A DNA stretch of 46,888 nt from Candidatus Altimarinota bacterium (GCA_028688895.1 JAQTXG010000011.1:1-46888); one strand, 5' to 3'; positions 19,981 through 30,708 are shown, counted from the stretch's first letter. The notes: generated by a model not told the origin, from the letters alone. A program made the numbers and translations.

Positions 19981-20068
19981 ACGAAATAAGTAATTTAAAA
20001 TCAAAATTTTTAAAACTGGTTTGCTTGCTAGTTTTTTAAAAATTTTAGATTTTTATTACGAAATGTAG
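19981..20068. repeat. Inverted-repeat element, copy 1
   Basis: Two arms of about 28 bases, roughly GTAATTTAAAATCAAAATTT and the complement of AAATTTTAGATTTTTATTAC, with a variable centre. The same arms, in the opposite orientation and with a different centre, recur at 33502-33583. The loop (GGTTTGCTTGC) is not shared. Probably a miniature mobile element or a dispersed 3' hairpin. Confidence 0.65.
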
Positions 20069-20144
20069 TGTTAAAAAAATTTAACGTTTTTGAGTTTTTT
20101 ATATGATTTTTTTTATTCTAAAATTTGTATTTTATTCTGTTTTT

Positions 20145-20981
20145 TTATATTTTTTTCCCACATTTATTACAATATATAGAATTGTATGGATTTGATTTAT
20201 TGCATCATTGGCAGGTTTTCTTTTTTGTATTAAAATCTATTATTTTTGTAGAATCTAGAAATATTAAAACTGTTATAGAAGACAATATAGTGACTAAAAC
20301 TGGTCATAAAAACATCAGTAAACTAGCTATAAATTTTCATAAAAGGCTAGATGGTACTAAGTCTCAATATCATGTAGTAGTCATGGTAACTATGGCCCAC
20401 CAAAAAGTTTTTGGTATGGAATTGAATGTCTCTTTGTCTCACCATAATTGTTCTGAAAAATACACTCAGCTTGAGAATAAAGTAAGTACTATAATTATTA
20501 CAAATATAGCTGATAAATATTCTGTTTTGTGTTCAAATATTCATCTGAATAATTTTTTAGCAATTGGAATTCTTTCTATTAATTCATATATTCTAAATAT
20601 CCTAAATATTCTAAATATTGCAAAAAATCAATATGATCATATTCAATAAAGTATGATTAATATAAAAAATGGTAAAAATGATAATAAATCCATGATATTT
20701 ATAAATCTAAATGGAAATTTTTTCTTTTCGTCTGAGTTTATATATCTATAAATGTATTCTATGAGAAATACACTTGATATAACTAAATCAATAATAAATA
20801 TTATAAATTTTTGTTTGTTTGTTAAATTTGGTATAGTGTCTATTCATACTAAAATAACAGATAATAAAATAAAAAACATAATTACATAATTTGCAATTAG
20901 TCACAATTTTGTATCTGTTTCTTCAAATAAAGTATTTTTGTCTTCATCTGAAACTTTGTAGTATATTTTTCTATTACTCAT
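20145..20981 (-). CDS. Voltage-gated-type K+ channel with C-terminal zinc ribbon
   Basis: 278 residues. The pore carries the K+ selectivity filter TMTTTGYGDLVP (about residues 196-207), with the first filter glycine encoded by TGA. Ahead of it are four hydrophobic segments; the fourth holds regularly spaced arginines, FRIFRIFRIYEL (about 127-138), like a voltage-sensor S4. After the last span comes a cytoplasmic zinc ribbon, CQGCNKSNPYNSIYCNKCGK, unusual for such channels. An open frame of 174 codons on the opposite strand (20125-20649) is antisense to this gene and not a gene. Confidence 0.9.
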
Positions 20982-21040
20982 TTTTATATTGAAAAATTAA
21001 TTTTGTAATTTTATTCTATCATATTTATTATTGAATACAA

Positions 21041-21067
21041 AAAAACTAATCTTTATGATTAGTTTTT
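21041..21067. terminator. Terminator after the TraB-like gene
   Basis: Eleven-base stem AAAAACTAATC / GATTAGTTTTT; read leftwards it ends in a run of T. It overlaps the stop codon of the upstream gene. Confidence 0.8.
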
Positions 21068-22078
21068 AATAGGGTATAGATATTTTTCTCAATAAATTTT
21101 CCATTTTGAATCATGCTCTTGTAACAATTTCATAACTCATTTAAAGTGTAATAATCAGTATGTTATATATATCTTGTCGTGTTCTGAATTGATTATAGCT
21201 TCTGCTAATACTTGATTTCTTTCTCAAAGTATTACATCAAATAAATCTTTGTTTGCAAAATTGTCAGTCAAGAAACTTTGAGTGTTTTCACTTCAAATTA
21301 TAAAGTTTAATATTGCTTGGTTTATGTAAACTAATAATTTTAGTTGTCTGTCGTTTAATCAAACTAGTGCGTCCATAATTGTCTTGTTTGCATCTATTGG
21401 AAGATTTGATTTATATTCTTTTTCTCATTCTGGTTTCTGACTCATTTTTTCATCGTACAATGATACTATTTCATCCATATTTAAATCTACATTGAAATCT
21501 AAATCGTTTTCGAGTCCCATAAATTTGCTATTGTCTTGATTTGTTACTCCATACAATTTAGAAAAGTTTTTGTATAAATCATCATCAAATTGTATACCTA
21601 TAGCTTTATTAAATTTTTCTGAATTTTCTTTTGTACCAGGTTTTACTCATTCAAAAAAATAAACTCATCATTCTTTTTTAAAATTTGTTAGATTTGTGAC
21701 TATTTGATTGTAAAAATTGGGTGTTCATATATGACTCATAGCTTGAAATTTAACTGTTTTTGTACCGTCTGTAATAGTATATTCAGGCATTGGAGCTGGT
21801 ATTATCTCATTAAATAGGTAAGCCAATCATCATATAATAGTAGTTATAACAATTAATAATACGCTTACTCTATTTAAAAAATATTGTGTGAAGTCTCAGA
21901 AATACATAATTGGCTTTTTTCTTATTTTTATCCAAATGAAGTGAAAAAAATAAAAAATCAATGTGTATATTACAAGTGAAATGATAAATTCTATTATTCA
22001 GAATATGCCAGATAAATAGAACATAGCAATAGCATATAATGATAAAGTAATTGTGGTAAATGTATTTTTTGTGTTCAT
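21059..22078 (-). CDS. TraB/GumN-like membrane protein
   Basis: 339 residues. Three hydrophobic segments in the first 90 residues are followed by a soluble domain beginning TVKFQAMSHIGTPNFY, with YFFEGV, then GERNQVLAEAI (about 285-295) and ITYGLLHFKGVMKLL near the end. The paired G-H motifs, acidic E and RN resemble TraB/GumN (PrgY-type) proteins, some of which inhibit pheromones or act as membrane proteases. Exact role unknown. The stop overlaps the terminator. Confidence 0.65.
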
Positions 22079-22108
22079 TATTTAATTTTTTTGTTAAATT
22101 TTAAATGT

Positions 22109-22188
22109 TAAGGAAACACTGAAAAACGCACTTTTAGAAAAAAAACTCTATTTTTATTCTTACGATGGACTTTTTCAGTATTTCCTTA
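22109..22188. mobile_element. MITE-like element, short copy
   Basis: 80 bases between 18-bp terminal inverted repeats, TAAGGAAACACTGAAAAA and a copy with one mismatch. The inner part (TTTTTATTCTTACGATGGAC) matches the longer copy at 27460-27625, from which it differs by an internal deletion. No reading frame inside. Confidence 0.7.
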
Positions 22189-22212
22189 ATTGTTATTAGT
22201 TTATTTATTTTT

Positions 22213-22240
22213 TTGATTTTATGAAAATATTTTTTATAAT
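22213..22240 (+). promoter_or_regulatory. Promoter of the pilin pair
   Basis: TTGATT (22213-22218), 16 bases, TATAAT (22235-22240), 32 bases before the first pilin ATG. Confidence 0.6.
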
Positions 22241-22272
22241 CGTTTTAGTTATTTAATATTAATCACTATTTT

Positions 22273-22692
22273 ATGAAATATTTTTTGTCATTTGTAACTG
22301 CATTTTTAGTAATTTTTTCATTTTTTTGAGATACTACTTTTGCTGCTAGAAATTCTCTTTTTAATAATACTACGAATCAAATACCTTATTGTAATGATGG
22401 AGAATGTTGACTTGAAGAGTGAGTTTATTCTATTGAGAATATAAATGCTATAGAAACTCAAAGATCAGCGTCTCAATATATACAAGATGTAGTAAGATAT
22501 ATATTGTACTTTTTGGCTTTGATTGCCACTTTGATAATTATTTATTCGTGATTCAATTTGCTTACATCAGTCTGAGATGAAGAGAAAGCAAAAAAATCTA
22601 AACAAATCATTGTTTATGCAATAGTTTGATTGATTTTGATATATCTAGCTGGACCTCTAGTTGATTTTGTAGTTTGAATACTTAATGCATAG
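22273..22692 (+). CDS. VirB2/TrbC-like pilin, first of a pair
   Basis: 139 residues. Signal peptide MKYFLSFVTAFLVIFSFFGD... ending at about residue 24, a short Asn/Cys-rich region (CNDGECG), then two membrane helices at about 71-92 and 112-135 joined by a charged loop (GDEEKAKKSKQ). This is the layout of VirB2/TrbC-type pilins common in CPR genomes. It is followed 23 bases later by a paralogue of identical length, and then by type IV pilus assembly genes. Confidence 0.75.
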
Positions 22693-22715
22693 TTGTAATA
22701 TTTTACCACTTATAT

Positions 22716-23135
22716 ATGAAATATTTTTTATTGATATTATCTTCATTTATTTTAATTTTTTCTTTTTCAACTATTAATTATTCTTCAGCTAATACTGTTT
22801 TTGATAATTCTACTAATCAACCACCATATTGTAAGCCAGGTGATGTTTGTTGAATACCTTGATGAGTAAAACAGGTTAAAGATGTTAAAGTAATTGTAAC
22901 AGATAGACCTGCTTCACAATATATACAAGATGTTGCTATTTATTTACTTAGATTCTTGGCATTGACTGCTACTCTTATAATAATATATGCTTGATTTGTA
23001 ATGTTGACTTCATTGTGAAATGAAGAAAAAGTTACAAAATCAAAAAAAATGATTATTTATGCAGTTATATGATTGGTGATTATTTATTGAGCATGACCAT
23101 TTTCTGATTTTGTTTTTTGAGTTCTTAATGCCTAA
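22716..23135 (+). CDS. VirB2/TrbC-like pilin, second of a pair
   Basis: 139 residues, same length and layout as the preceding gene: signal peptide, CKPGDVCG, ASQYIQDV at the head of the first helix, GNEEKVTKSKK loop, second helix ending LNA. The shared ASQYIQDV and the equal length show a tandem duplication. Terminator follows directly. Confidence 0.75.
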
Positions 23136-23142
23136 TAATGTT

Positions 23143-23182
23143 ATAAGTCTGATTTTTTTATTAAAATCAGGCTTATTTTTTT
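23143..23182 (+). terminator. Terminator after the pilin pair
   Basis: Stem ATAAGTCTGATTTT / AAAATCAGGCTTAT with one G-T pair, then a run of T. Confidence 0.8.
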
Positions 23183-23240
23183 GTTTATAAATTTTTTTTA
23201 TGGTATTATATTATTATATATATTTTTTAAACAATAATTT

Positions 23241-23759
23241 ATGGAAGATATCAAAGTTTTGAATAATAAATCTAGAGCTCCTTATTTTTCTAGTTTGTTA
23301 TTATTGGCTGTAGTATTAGTATGAACTGTGGCTTCTTATATTTATGATAATATTTTGATTAATATTAATAAATGATTACAAAAAGAAATCACTCAAATAG
23401 AGTCAAATATCACTGAAGTACAAAATGATAAAAATATTCAAATTTATTCATTATTACAATTAAATAAAAATGTAATAGAAAAATATGAATCTATGAATAA
23501 AATAACAGATTTTATAAATCATTTAAATACTGTTAAAACAAAATATAATTTGCAATTTAATGGGTTTAATTTAACTGATTGAAAAATAACTACTGATGTA
23601 TCAGTTATATCTGATGATAGTTGAATAGCATTTCAAAAAGCTAGAGATTTTATCAATAAATATAGACAAGATACAACAGCATTATTTGGTCTATGATTTA
23701 TCAATAGTTTTGAATGAATGGATGAAATAAAGTTCAATGTAGATTTAAAAATTAAATAA
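23241..23759 (+). CDS. PilN-like pilus assembly protein
   Basis: 172 residues: about 16 polar residues, one membrane helix (about 17-35, SSLLLLAVVLVGTVASYIY), a coiled coil with ITQIESNITEVQND, then a small alpha/beta domain. This layout, and the next gene of like shape ahead of a PilC-type gene, identifies PilN, an inner-membrane alignment protein of type IV pili. Sequence similarity is too low to name it from motifs alone. Confidence 0.65.
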
Positions 23760-23781
23760 TTTTAATAATAATTAAAAAAAT

Positions 23782-24321
23782 ATGTCAATTTACAATAATA
23801 ATAATAAATTTGTTTCTTATTTAATAATTTTGGCTTCATTGTTTATATTGGTTTTGTTTACAAAAGACAAAGTACAATCAATAAATGAAAATCTAGATTT
23901 AAAAGAAACATATACTAATACTTTAAAAGAAAGTAAAACAAAGCTAACAGAATTGAATAATCTAAAAAATAGTTTGGCTAGTTCTCAAGAAAATTTGGAT
24001 AAATATAATGTAGTGATAAACGAAGATGAGATGATTGACTACATATATTCTAGTATAGAAAAAACAAATGGTAGAAATGGTATTACTACAATAAAAAATG
24101 TAGATATTTCTGAACCAGCTGAAACAGAATTGTGATTTAAAGAATCTCTAATAAATCTGAGTTTGAGAATACCAAATGAAGAAAAATTGAAACAAATACT
24201 AGATGTATTTACTTCAAAAGATAATAGATACAATTTTATAGTAACTTCATTTACTTTTCCATATGGATCTACTGAATGAAATTTTAGTGTAACTATACCA
24301 TTGAAAATTTTACATAATTAA
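23782..24321 (+). CDS. PilO-like pilus assembly protein
   Basis: 179 residues. Short polar start, membrane helix at about 10-26 (FVSYLIILASLFILVLF), coiled coil to about residue 75, then an alpha/beta domain. This is the PilO layout; PilO pairs with PilN to align the inner-membrane platform. Position between the PilN-like and PilC genes supports this. Confidence 0.65.
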
Positions 24322-24360
24322 TTATGTTTCACATAAGCAATATAAATAAATATAAAAAAA

Positions 24361-25506
24361 ATGGAAAACAATATCATTGAAAATAGTATTATAGATAATA
24401 ATGGTTTTAATAACGCCTACAAAGAAGATGATTATAAAAGTGAGTTTATTCTATTTAAAACAGTATCAATAGTAGAAAAATACAACTTTTATGAATATAT
24501 ATCTGTTATGATAGATGGTTGAGTATCTATTGTAGAAAGTTTAAAAACTGTTGAATCAAAAATTACAAGTATATATTTCAAGAAAAGAATAAAAGAATTG
24601 ATTACTTTTATCACGTCAGGTGACTCTTTTTCTAAATCAATGAAAAAAATACCTGATATCTTTACTAGTTCTGAAATTTCTATAATAGAGGCATGAGAAT
24701 CTTCTGGAACTTTATCATCTTCTTTATTAAAATTGAGTGATGATTTGAAAAAAGTACATGATTTGAGAAATAAGGTGAAATGATCTCTGACTTATCCTAT
24801 TATAATATTTTTGTTTTTGTTTTTGGCTTTGTTTATAGTATTAACTTTTGTAGTACCACAAATAAAACCACTATTTGATACAGCTGAAGTAGAATTACCA
24901 TTATCTACAAAACTATTAATTTGAACATCTGATTTTATTATCTGAAATATATGGTTGCTATTTTTGATACTTATATCTATAGTTGTATTTTTCTTTTGAT
25001 ATAAGAATACTGAAAGTGGAAAAAGATCAATTGATGAATTTTTGTTTTGATTACCTTTGGTTTGAAAAGTATATAGAAATTATATTTTATCAAATATTGC
25101 TTCAACACTTTGAAGTCTAGTATGATCATGAGTAAGTATAATAAAAACATTGAAACTTATATGAAAATCTACAAATAGTACAGTTTATGAATCTTTGTTT
25201 GAAGATATAGTAGTAAGAGTTTCTTGATGAGAAAAAATAGTCAGATCAATGGAGGCAGTAGATCCAAATCGTATATATTTTCCAGCAGATTACACTCAAA
25301 TGTTATCCGTATGAGAAAGAACAGCAAATCTAGAATCAATTTCAAAAAAAATAAATGCACAATATACAAAAGAAGTAGATTATTCACTAGCAAATCTAAC
25401 AAAATGGATAGAACCGCTAGCAATATTGCTAGCATCAGTTTTTGTACTTTGGTTTGCGTATGCTATATTATGAGCTATACTAAAAATCACTCAAACCGTG
25501 TGATAA
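24361..25506 (+). CDS. pilC: Type IV pilus inner-membrane platform protein PilC
   Basis: 381 residues, GspF/PilC family. Two repeated cytoplasmic four-helix domains, each with the family pattern: YISVMIDGGVSIVESLKTVE (about 45-64) with IIEAGESSGTLSSSL (about 104-118), and NIASTLGSLVGSGVSI (about 242-257) with MLSVGERTANLESIS (about 316-330). Three membrane helices lie at about 145-165, 195-215 and 350-375. It couples the motor ATPases to pilin assembly. The motor ATPases PilB and PilT are not in this window. Confidence 0.92.
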
Positions 25507-25508
25507 TG

Positions 25509-25669
25509 CCTGAAAAACATCGAATTTCTTTGTCAGAAAAAATATTTTTTTAGTCACTTACTATTCAGTAAGCTCCTTTCAAAAATTTTTTTCTTCCTCG
25601 AACTTCTCGTTTTTGAGACATTATCAGTGAGTAGTTTTGAAAAACGTCGAATTTCTTTGTCAGAAAAAA
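25509..25669. repeat. Repeat family B, copy 1, behind pilC
   Basis: Left end TGAAAAACATCGAATTTCTT (25511-25530), right end TTCTTCCTCGAACTTCTCGT with TTTTGAGA (25591-25618), and a second copy of the left end at 25637-25668. The same left and right ends enclose 28919-29165. The ends are imperfect inverted repeats of each other. No coding frame inside. Looks like a non-autonomous mobile element with one end duplicated. Confidence 0.65.
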
Positions 25670-25699
25670 CTAACGCAATATTATTGCGTTAGTTTTTTT
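25665..25699. terminator. Terminator behind the lipoprotein gene
   Basis: Stem AAAAACTAACGCAATA / TATTGCGTTAGTTTTT; read leftwards it ends the minus-strand gene whose stop codon it overlaps. Confidence 0.85.
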
Positions 25700-26903
25700 A
25701 GTATCAACTTATTCATTCTGTATCGCAGTGTTCGGGGTCATCTATACATTTATTTATTGCTGTTGTTCTGACAGCTCTGTTAGTAGCAAATTTGTTTACT
25801 ACTCAAAATGTTTCTTTTGTAATTGTAGACATAGTGCTTCAGAATACTGGTACATAAGAAGTCGCATATTCTAGTCATTCTCATAGTAATATACTTCATT
25901 TAAGTACTTCTACTTTTCATGCATCTAGTTTTCATTGTTTTCAAAGTAATTCTATTTTATTTAACCTGTCTTGAATATCTTTCATTTTTTCGTATGCGGC
26001 TTTTAGTTTTTCGTATTTTTCATTGACTTCATTGTACATTTCTGATCATTTATCATATGTCTCTTTTAATCATTTCATTTTATCTAGCATATATTTCATA
26101 TTTGTTCATGATCTATTATATGCTTCTTCCAAAAGTTTTTCTTTTGCTTCATCTAAAATAGCATCTTTTTCTTCATTTGCCATATCTATTAATGTACTTT
26201 TTACTGTATCTACTAGTTTATTTGCATTTTCATCCAATTCTTTTGCTGTTTTTTCTGTTTCTGTTATCCTTTTTAGTCAATCCAATTGTGCTAAAATATC
26301 ATCCTGATGTTTACCTCTAAATGAATTGTAGTTGTGTGCTATTGCTTGTTTTAAGTCTTCATCATACACAAATTGAAGTATTTCATCTTTTTTCTTTGTG
26401 TAGTATGCTTGTTTTTCAGTATCAGGAAGCTTATCAAATGAAGCTTTTAGTTTGGCTTCCAATTCTGATTTTTGTTTCAATAATTGTTCAGTTTCTGATC
26501 AAACTGAGTATTCTATTTTTTTGTTTATATCATTTAATTGTTCATCTACAGTTTTTACTACTTTGGTTCTGGTTTCTCATTGACATTCTTCTTTTGTATA
26601 TGACATCATTCATCATTTTATGTTGTTACATATTGATTCATCTCATGTATTTATGGCTATTTGTAGATAACATTTATCTTTTGGTGGATTTGATCAAGTA
26701 TCTTTGAAATTGCTTCCTTTTATATTTTCACATGCTGAAGGAGAAGATGATTGTACAGCTATAAATTGGAAACAGTGATCTGATTCTGGTGCCAATTCGC
26801 ACATCATTCATCATATGGCTTCTAGGAAGCTACAAGATGAAAGCAATAAAACTGAACTAATTGATATTATACTAATCTTTATTTCTGATTTAAAATTTTT
26901 CAT
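25698..26903 (-). CDS. Putative lipoprotein with long coiled coil
   Basis: 401 residues. Lipoprotein signal peptide with lipobox LLSSC, cysteine at about residue 24, so probably anchored to the membrane surface. The next about 90 residues have several cysteines (CELAPESDHC, ACENIKG, CYLQI, CNNIKGG), perhaps disulfide-bonded. From about 115 to 320 it is a Glu/Lys/Leu-rich coiled coil. The tail again has two cysteines near the end. No family recognised. It lies in the opposite strand inside the pilus region and may be a surface component. Confidence 0.75.
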
Positions 26904-26934
26904 ATTGTTTTTTTAGGAGATAAAATATTATTCC

Positions 26935-27369
26935 TTATTTTATTTTTTTGAATGACAACAAAATAATCATCACAATTGTCATAATTGAACTAAATATTAA
27001 TGGTATAGAAAATGTGTCTATTATTAGTGATGCTAATGGTGCTATTTTTGATTCAAAATACATAAAGTCAATTCCTAAAAATAGAAAAAATCAATAAACT
27101 AATAAGTAAATCAATATAGTAACTGCTAAATAATTTAGTCTGAGAATAAATTTTATAAATGTAAGAATGTAAAATAATACAAGACTTAATAATCAAAATA
27201 CTATCGGACTAATCATAGTATATTTTAGATAAAAATCTCTATGATTAATATCTGTTAAATTTGGGTCTGAATTGAAGTATTTTAATAGAAGTAAATAAAA
27301 AATAATTGAAAAAATGATACTGAGAATAATAGGGATTTTTTTAAGCTCTATAAATCTTTTATTTTCCAT
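26935..27369 (-). CDS. Four-span membrane protein, unknown
   Basis: 144 residues with hydrophobic stretches at about 11-28, 52-72, 80-97 and 110-140. MENKRFIELKKIPIILS at the start. Transcribed ahead of the lipoprotein gene on the same strand with 31 bases between, so probably in one operon. No family recognised. Confidence 0.65.
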
Positions 27370-27459
27370 AATTTAATAATTAAGAAATAAGAATCTAGAA
27401 ACATCTATTATTATACCACTTTTTTTTAAAAATCAAGTGGAATATTTTGTTTTTTTATT

Positions 27460-27625
27460 TAAGGAAACACTGAAAAACTCACTTCTAGAAAAAAATGTAC
27501 TTTTTTGCTAAAATTTATTCAAAAATTTTTCCCTTAGAATAGCTAAAGTAAAAATTATTTTCATAAATTTTATCTAAAAAATTACTATTTTTATTCTTAC
27601 GAAGGACTTTTTCAGTGCTTCCTTA
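27460..27625. mobile_element. MITE-like element, long copy
   Basis: 166 bases with 18-bp terminal inverted repeats TAAGGAAACACTGAAAAA, one mismatch between ends. No open frame. The inner part is shared with the degenerate copy at 42471-42605 and partly with the short copy at 22109-22188. Lies in the 330-base gap before the pilin block, which holds nothing else but a terminator hairpin at 27626. Confidence 0.75.
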
Positions 27626-27663
27626 AAAAAACTAAAAATTAATTGAAATTTTTAGTTTTTTTT
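27626..27663. terminator. Hairpin next to the MITE-like element
   Basis: Stem AAAAAACTAAAAATT / AATTTTTAGTTTTTT with T run to 27663. No gene ends here on the plus strand, so it may be part of the inserted element or insulate the pilin block. Confidence 0.55.
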
Positions 27664-27702
27664 GTATTATTCTGATATAAGATTTTACTTAATTTTCTAT
27701 AT

Positions 27703-28266
27703 ATGAACAGAAAAAAATGATTTACTTTGATAGAATTAATGATATCTATTACAATTATGGCTGTTTTAACTATGATTAGTTATGCTCCATATAGTTATTA
27801 TCAAAATAAAGCAAGTTTAAAAGTAACTGCTAGAGAAGTTTCACAAATATTGTCAGAAGCTAGAAATATGGCTATAAATGGGGCAGTTGGTAATGAATGA
27901 AATGTATCTATTTGAGTTTATTTTGATACTATTGATACCTCAAATAATATGGTAAAAGTTTTTTCCTTTCCTCATGATATAGATAAATTGAATATATCAT
28001 ATTTGGAATGATGAAGTACAAAATTGATAAAAACTGTTAATCTGACTAAATGAATTATAATAGATGATATTGATGGAAAACAAAATTTATTATTTTTGTT
28101 CGATTCTATTACATGAAATATAACTTATTATACTTGGGTTTGATCTAATAGGGAAGATTTAGTAAAAGATAATATAACTATTAATTTTTCATATAAATGA
28201 TCTACATCTCCAAATCTAAACAAGACTATCAATTATTATACAAAAACTAATATAATTGATTATTAA
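27703..28266 (+). CDS. Type IV pilin-like protein (GspH/FimT type)
   Basis: 187 residues. Prepilin signal KKGFTLIELM at residues 4-13: a positively charged leader, Gly at the cleavage site encoded by TGA, Phe as the first mature residue and Glu at +5. The rest is a hydrophobic helix and a beta-rich globular domain. First of four consecutive pilin-like genes. Probably a minor pilin, cleaved by PilD (not in this window). Confidence 0.85.
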
Positions 28267-28287
28267 TAATCTAAATTTATAAATAAT

Positions 28288-28908
28288 ATGAATAAAAATA
28301 ATAAATGATTTTCAATAATAGAGATATTGATCTGAATATTTATATTTTCTCTATGAATAGTCGGAGTGTATGCCATTATTTCTTCTACTTTGAGAGTAAA
28401 TGATTTAAATGAAAATTATATAATTGCTACTAATTTGGCAAATGAACAAATCGAACTAGTTAGAAATATAAGAGATAGTAATTACACAAAAATAAAAAAA
28501 TACAATCAAATAAATCCTGCTTCAAATGAATATAATAATGTTTTTGAATATGATAAAAAATATAAAATAGAGAATAATTATTTAAGTACTGCTACATTTC
28601 CAATACAAGTAACTGATATCACAAATTGATTTGAAGAATGACAGTGAAATTTGAGTTCTAGTTCTATGCAAAGTTATAATTTGTGTTTGGATGATTTGAA
28701 TAGGTATACATATGATTGTACAAAAACATCAAATATAAAAACAAAATTTTATAAATATGTTAGTTTTGATAAAGTGGTTTATAATGAATGATGAACAACA
28801 AAAATAATAGAAGACGCATATTTAGTAAAATCAAAAGTGATATGGTATATAAACTGATATCATGAGTTTGAGGTAAAGGCTGTAATAGCAGACTGGAAAA
28901 GACTATAG
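28288..28908 (+). CDS. PilV-like minor pilin
   Basis: 206 residues. Prepilin motif KGFSIIEILIG (residues 6-16), long N-terminal helix, then EQIELVRNIRDSNY, a stretch often seen in PilV-like proteins. The globular part has a cysteine pair (about 132 and 142). Starts 21 bases after the previous stop. Confidence 0.82.
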
Positions 28909-28918
28909 AACAGAAACT

Positions 28919-29165
28919 CTGAAAAACTTCGAATTTCTTCGTCAGAAAAATTTTTGTTTAATCGCTTACATTTAGTATAAAACCTTAATTTAAGGAAAAA
29001 ATGTGGTATATTTTTCTAATCCCTCCCCCTGCGGGGACTCCCTTTGTAAAAGGGAGAAAATTCTTTTTCCACTTTGTTTGAATCTTGAGTAACGATGAGA
29101 TAGATTAGCTATAAATTATATAATTCTTTAATTGTTCTTCCTCGAACTTCTAGTTTTTGAGAGCT
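28919..29165. repeat. Repeat family B, copy 2, behind the PilV-like gene
   Basis: Left end CTGAAAAACTTCGAATTTCT and right end TTCTTCCTCGAACTTCTAGT with TTTTGAGAG, as in copy 1 at 25509. The middle is longer and includes a GC-rich palindromic patch (29022-29060, CCCTCCCCCTGCGGGGACTC...AAAAGGGAG) that recurs in part at 36937-36953. No coding frame. Confidence 0.6.
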
Positions 29166-29190
29166 TCTAGTAAATAATAACTAATAATTA

Positions 29191-29790
29191 ATGATGAATA
29201 AATCAAAAATTAATATAAATGCATTTACATTGGTTGAAATATTGGTTTCTATAACCATTTTTTCTATTATGTTTATTTCTATTATGTGGATATATATTAT
29301 CAGTACTGATATAAGTCTCAAGTCTGATATAAATAGATTGATGCAGGAAAATATAAAAAATTTGTCTAGTAAGATTTATGAAGATATAAGAAAAGATTGA
29401 ATTATATGAGTTTCTGGAAGTCATACTGATGAGTGTAATTTTGATTTGTCTTCAAAATTTTATAAGTATGGAGATAAACTTTGTACCAAGTCTGGTAATA
29501 TATATTATTTGGCAAAGAAAGATTTGATTAGTGGTCAGTATTTGAGAGTAAGTGCTTCTGATTGTTCAGGTATTGCTGATAATTGTGTGATAGCTATGTG
29601 ACCAAATGAACCACTTACAAATAGTTATGTAGCTATAAAAGATTTAAAATTTTATTTATCAAAGGATTATGTACCAAAAGTGACTATGAATATAGTTTTG
29701 CAACCGGCTACTAATAAATGAGTAAAACCTGATTTGATAAAGGAAAGCAAGTTGATTTTTCAAACAACTGTAAGTGAAAGACCTTTTTAA
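29191..29790 (+). CDS. PilW-like minor pilin
   Basis: 199 residues (or 198 from the second ATG). Prepilin motif NAFTLVEILVSITIF at about 9-23, with Ala instead of Gly at the cleavage site, known in some pilins. Mature helix followed by a globular domain with three or four cysteines (CNFDL, LCTKS, DCSG, NCV). Lies between PilV-like and PilX-like genes, as in other minor pilin operons. Confidence 0.8.
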
Positions 29791-29806
29791 TTGATTACAT
29801 TAAATA

Positions 29807-30613
29807 ATGAAAATATTAAAAAATAAATGAGGATATTCTATAATTTTTATATTACTAATAATATGATTTTTACTTTTTTTGTGAGTTTGAATATTTAATT
29901 TGATATTAAATGATCTCAAGGATAACAAAGCTATATGAAATTATATAAAATCATATGCTTGAGCTGAATCAGCTAGTGAGTTAGCTTTGTTGCAGATAAA
30001 GAAGAATGGATATGCATATTATGATAAAATAGAGCATAATGTAAGTAATCGTTCGATTATATTAGCTGATAATCCATTGGATACAAATAATTTTAAGCCA
30101 AGTAATGATGTATTTATCTCTTATGATATATGATCGAAGGTAAATGAGTATAATGGTAGTTTGAAACCATTAGAATATGATATAATACCACTTTTTTATT
30201 TGAATGATGAGTGAGAACAAAAAATCAATAAATTGGATTTTTCTATTTTGACTTGAAATCCTGGAGATTTAGCTTGGAATGTTATATGAAAAACTAGTTG
30301 AATATCAGGTACTGGAACAAATATTTTGTGATCTGAAAAAGAGTTAACTATAAATGGTTTACAATATAGGGAAGTAAATATAAATGATTTTATATCAAAA
30401 TCAGATGAAAATTATATTGTTATGTTTAATTCATGAAATTCTTGAGATATTACTTATAATATAAAATCACAGGATACAAGTGAATTTTTCTCAAAACCAA
30501 AAACTTCAATTGTATCATCTGCACAAGTGTGAAATTATAAACAGAACCTTAGTGTAGACTTGAATAATACTGAATTTTTAAATATTTTGAAATATTCTAT
30601 TTTTAGTAATTAG
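29807..30613 (+). CDS. PilX-like minor pilin
   Basis: 268 residues. KGGYSIIFILLIIGFLL near the start (about 7-23) is a hydrophobic prepilin-like helix; the +5 residue is not Glu, as is usual for PilX/GspK-type tip proteins. YAGAESASELALL (about 50-62) is the typical helix after it. The rest is beta-rich. Last gene of the pilin block, with a terminator three bases behind. Confidence 0.75.
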
Positions 30614-30615
30614 TT

Positions 30616-30652
30616 GTATTTTTGGCTATCTATAGCCAAAAATACTTTTTTT
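30616..30652 (+). terminator. Terminator after the pilin block
   Basis: Thirteen-base perfect stem GTATTTTTGGCTA / TAGCCAAAAATAC and a run of T. Confidence 0.88.
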
Positions 30653-30708
30653 ATTTTAAATATTATTTATAAAAGTCCCTTTAATAAGGTAAAAAATTAA
30701 AAAAAAAT

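Noticed and set aside
20125-20649. 174-codon plus-strand open frame
   Set aside because: It covers the complement of the K+ channel gene, whose minus-strand reading has the TTTGYGD filter and conserved spans.
25224-25553. Plus-strand open frame overlapping the end of pilC
   Set aside because: Wrong frame of pilC; the pilC frame has GspF motifs and runs to TAA at 25504.
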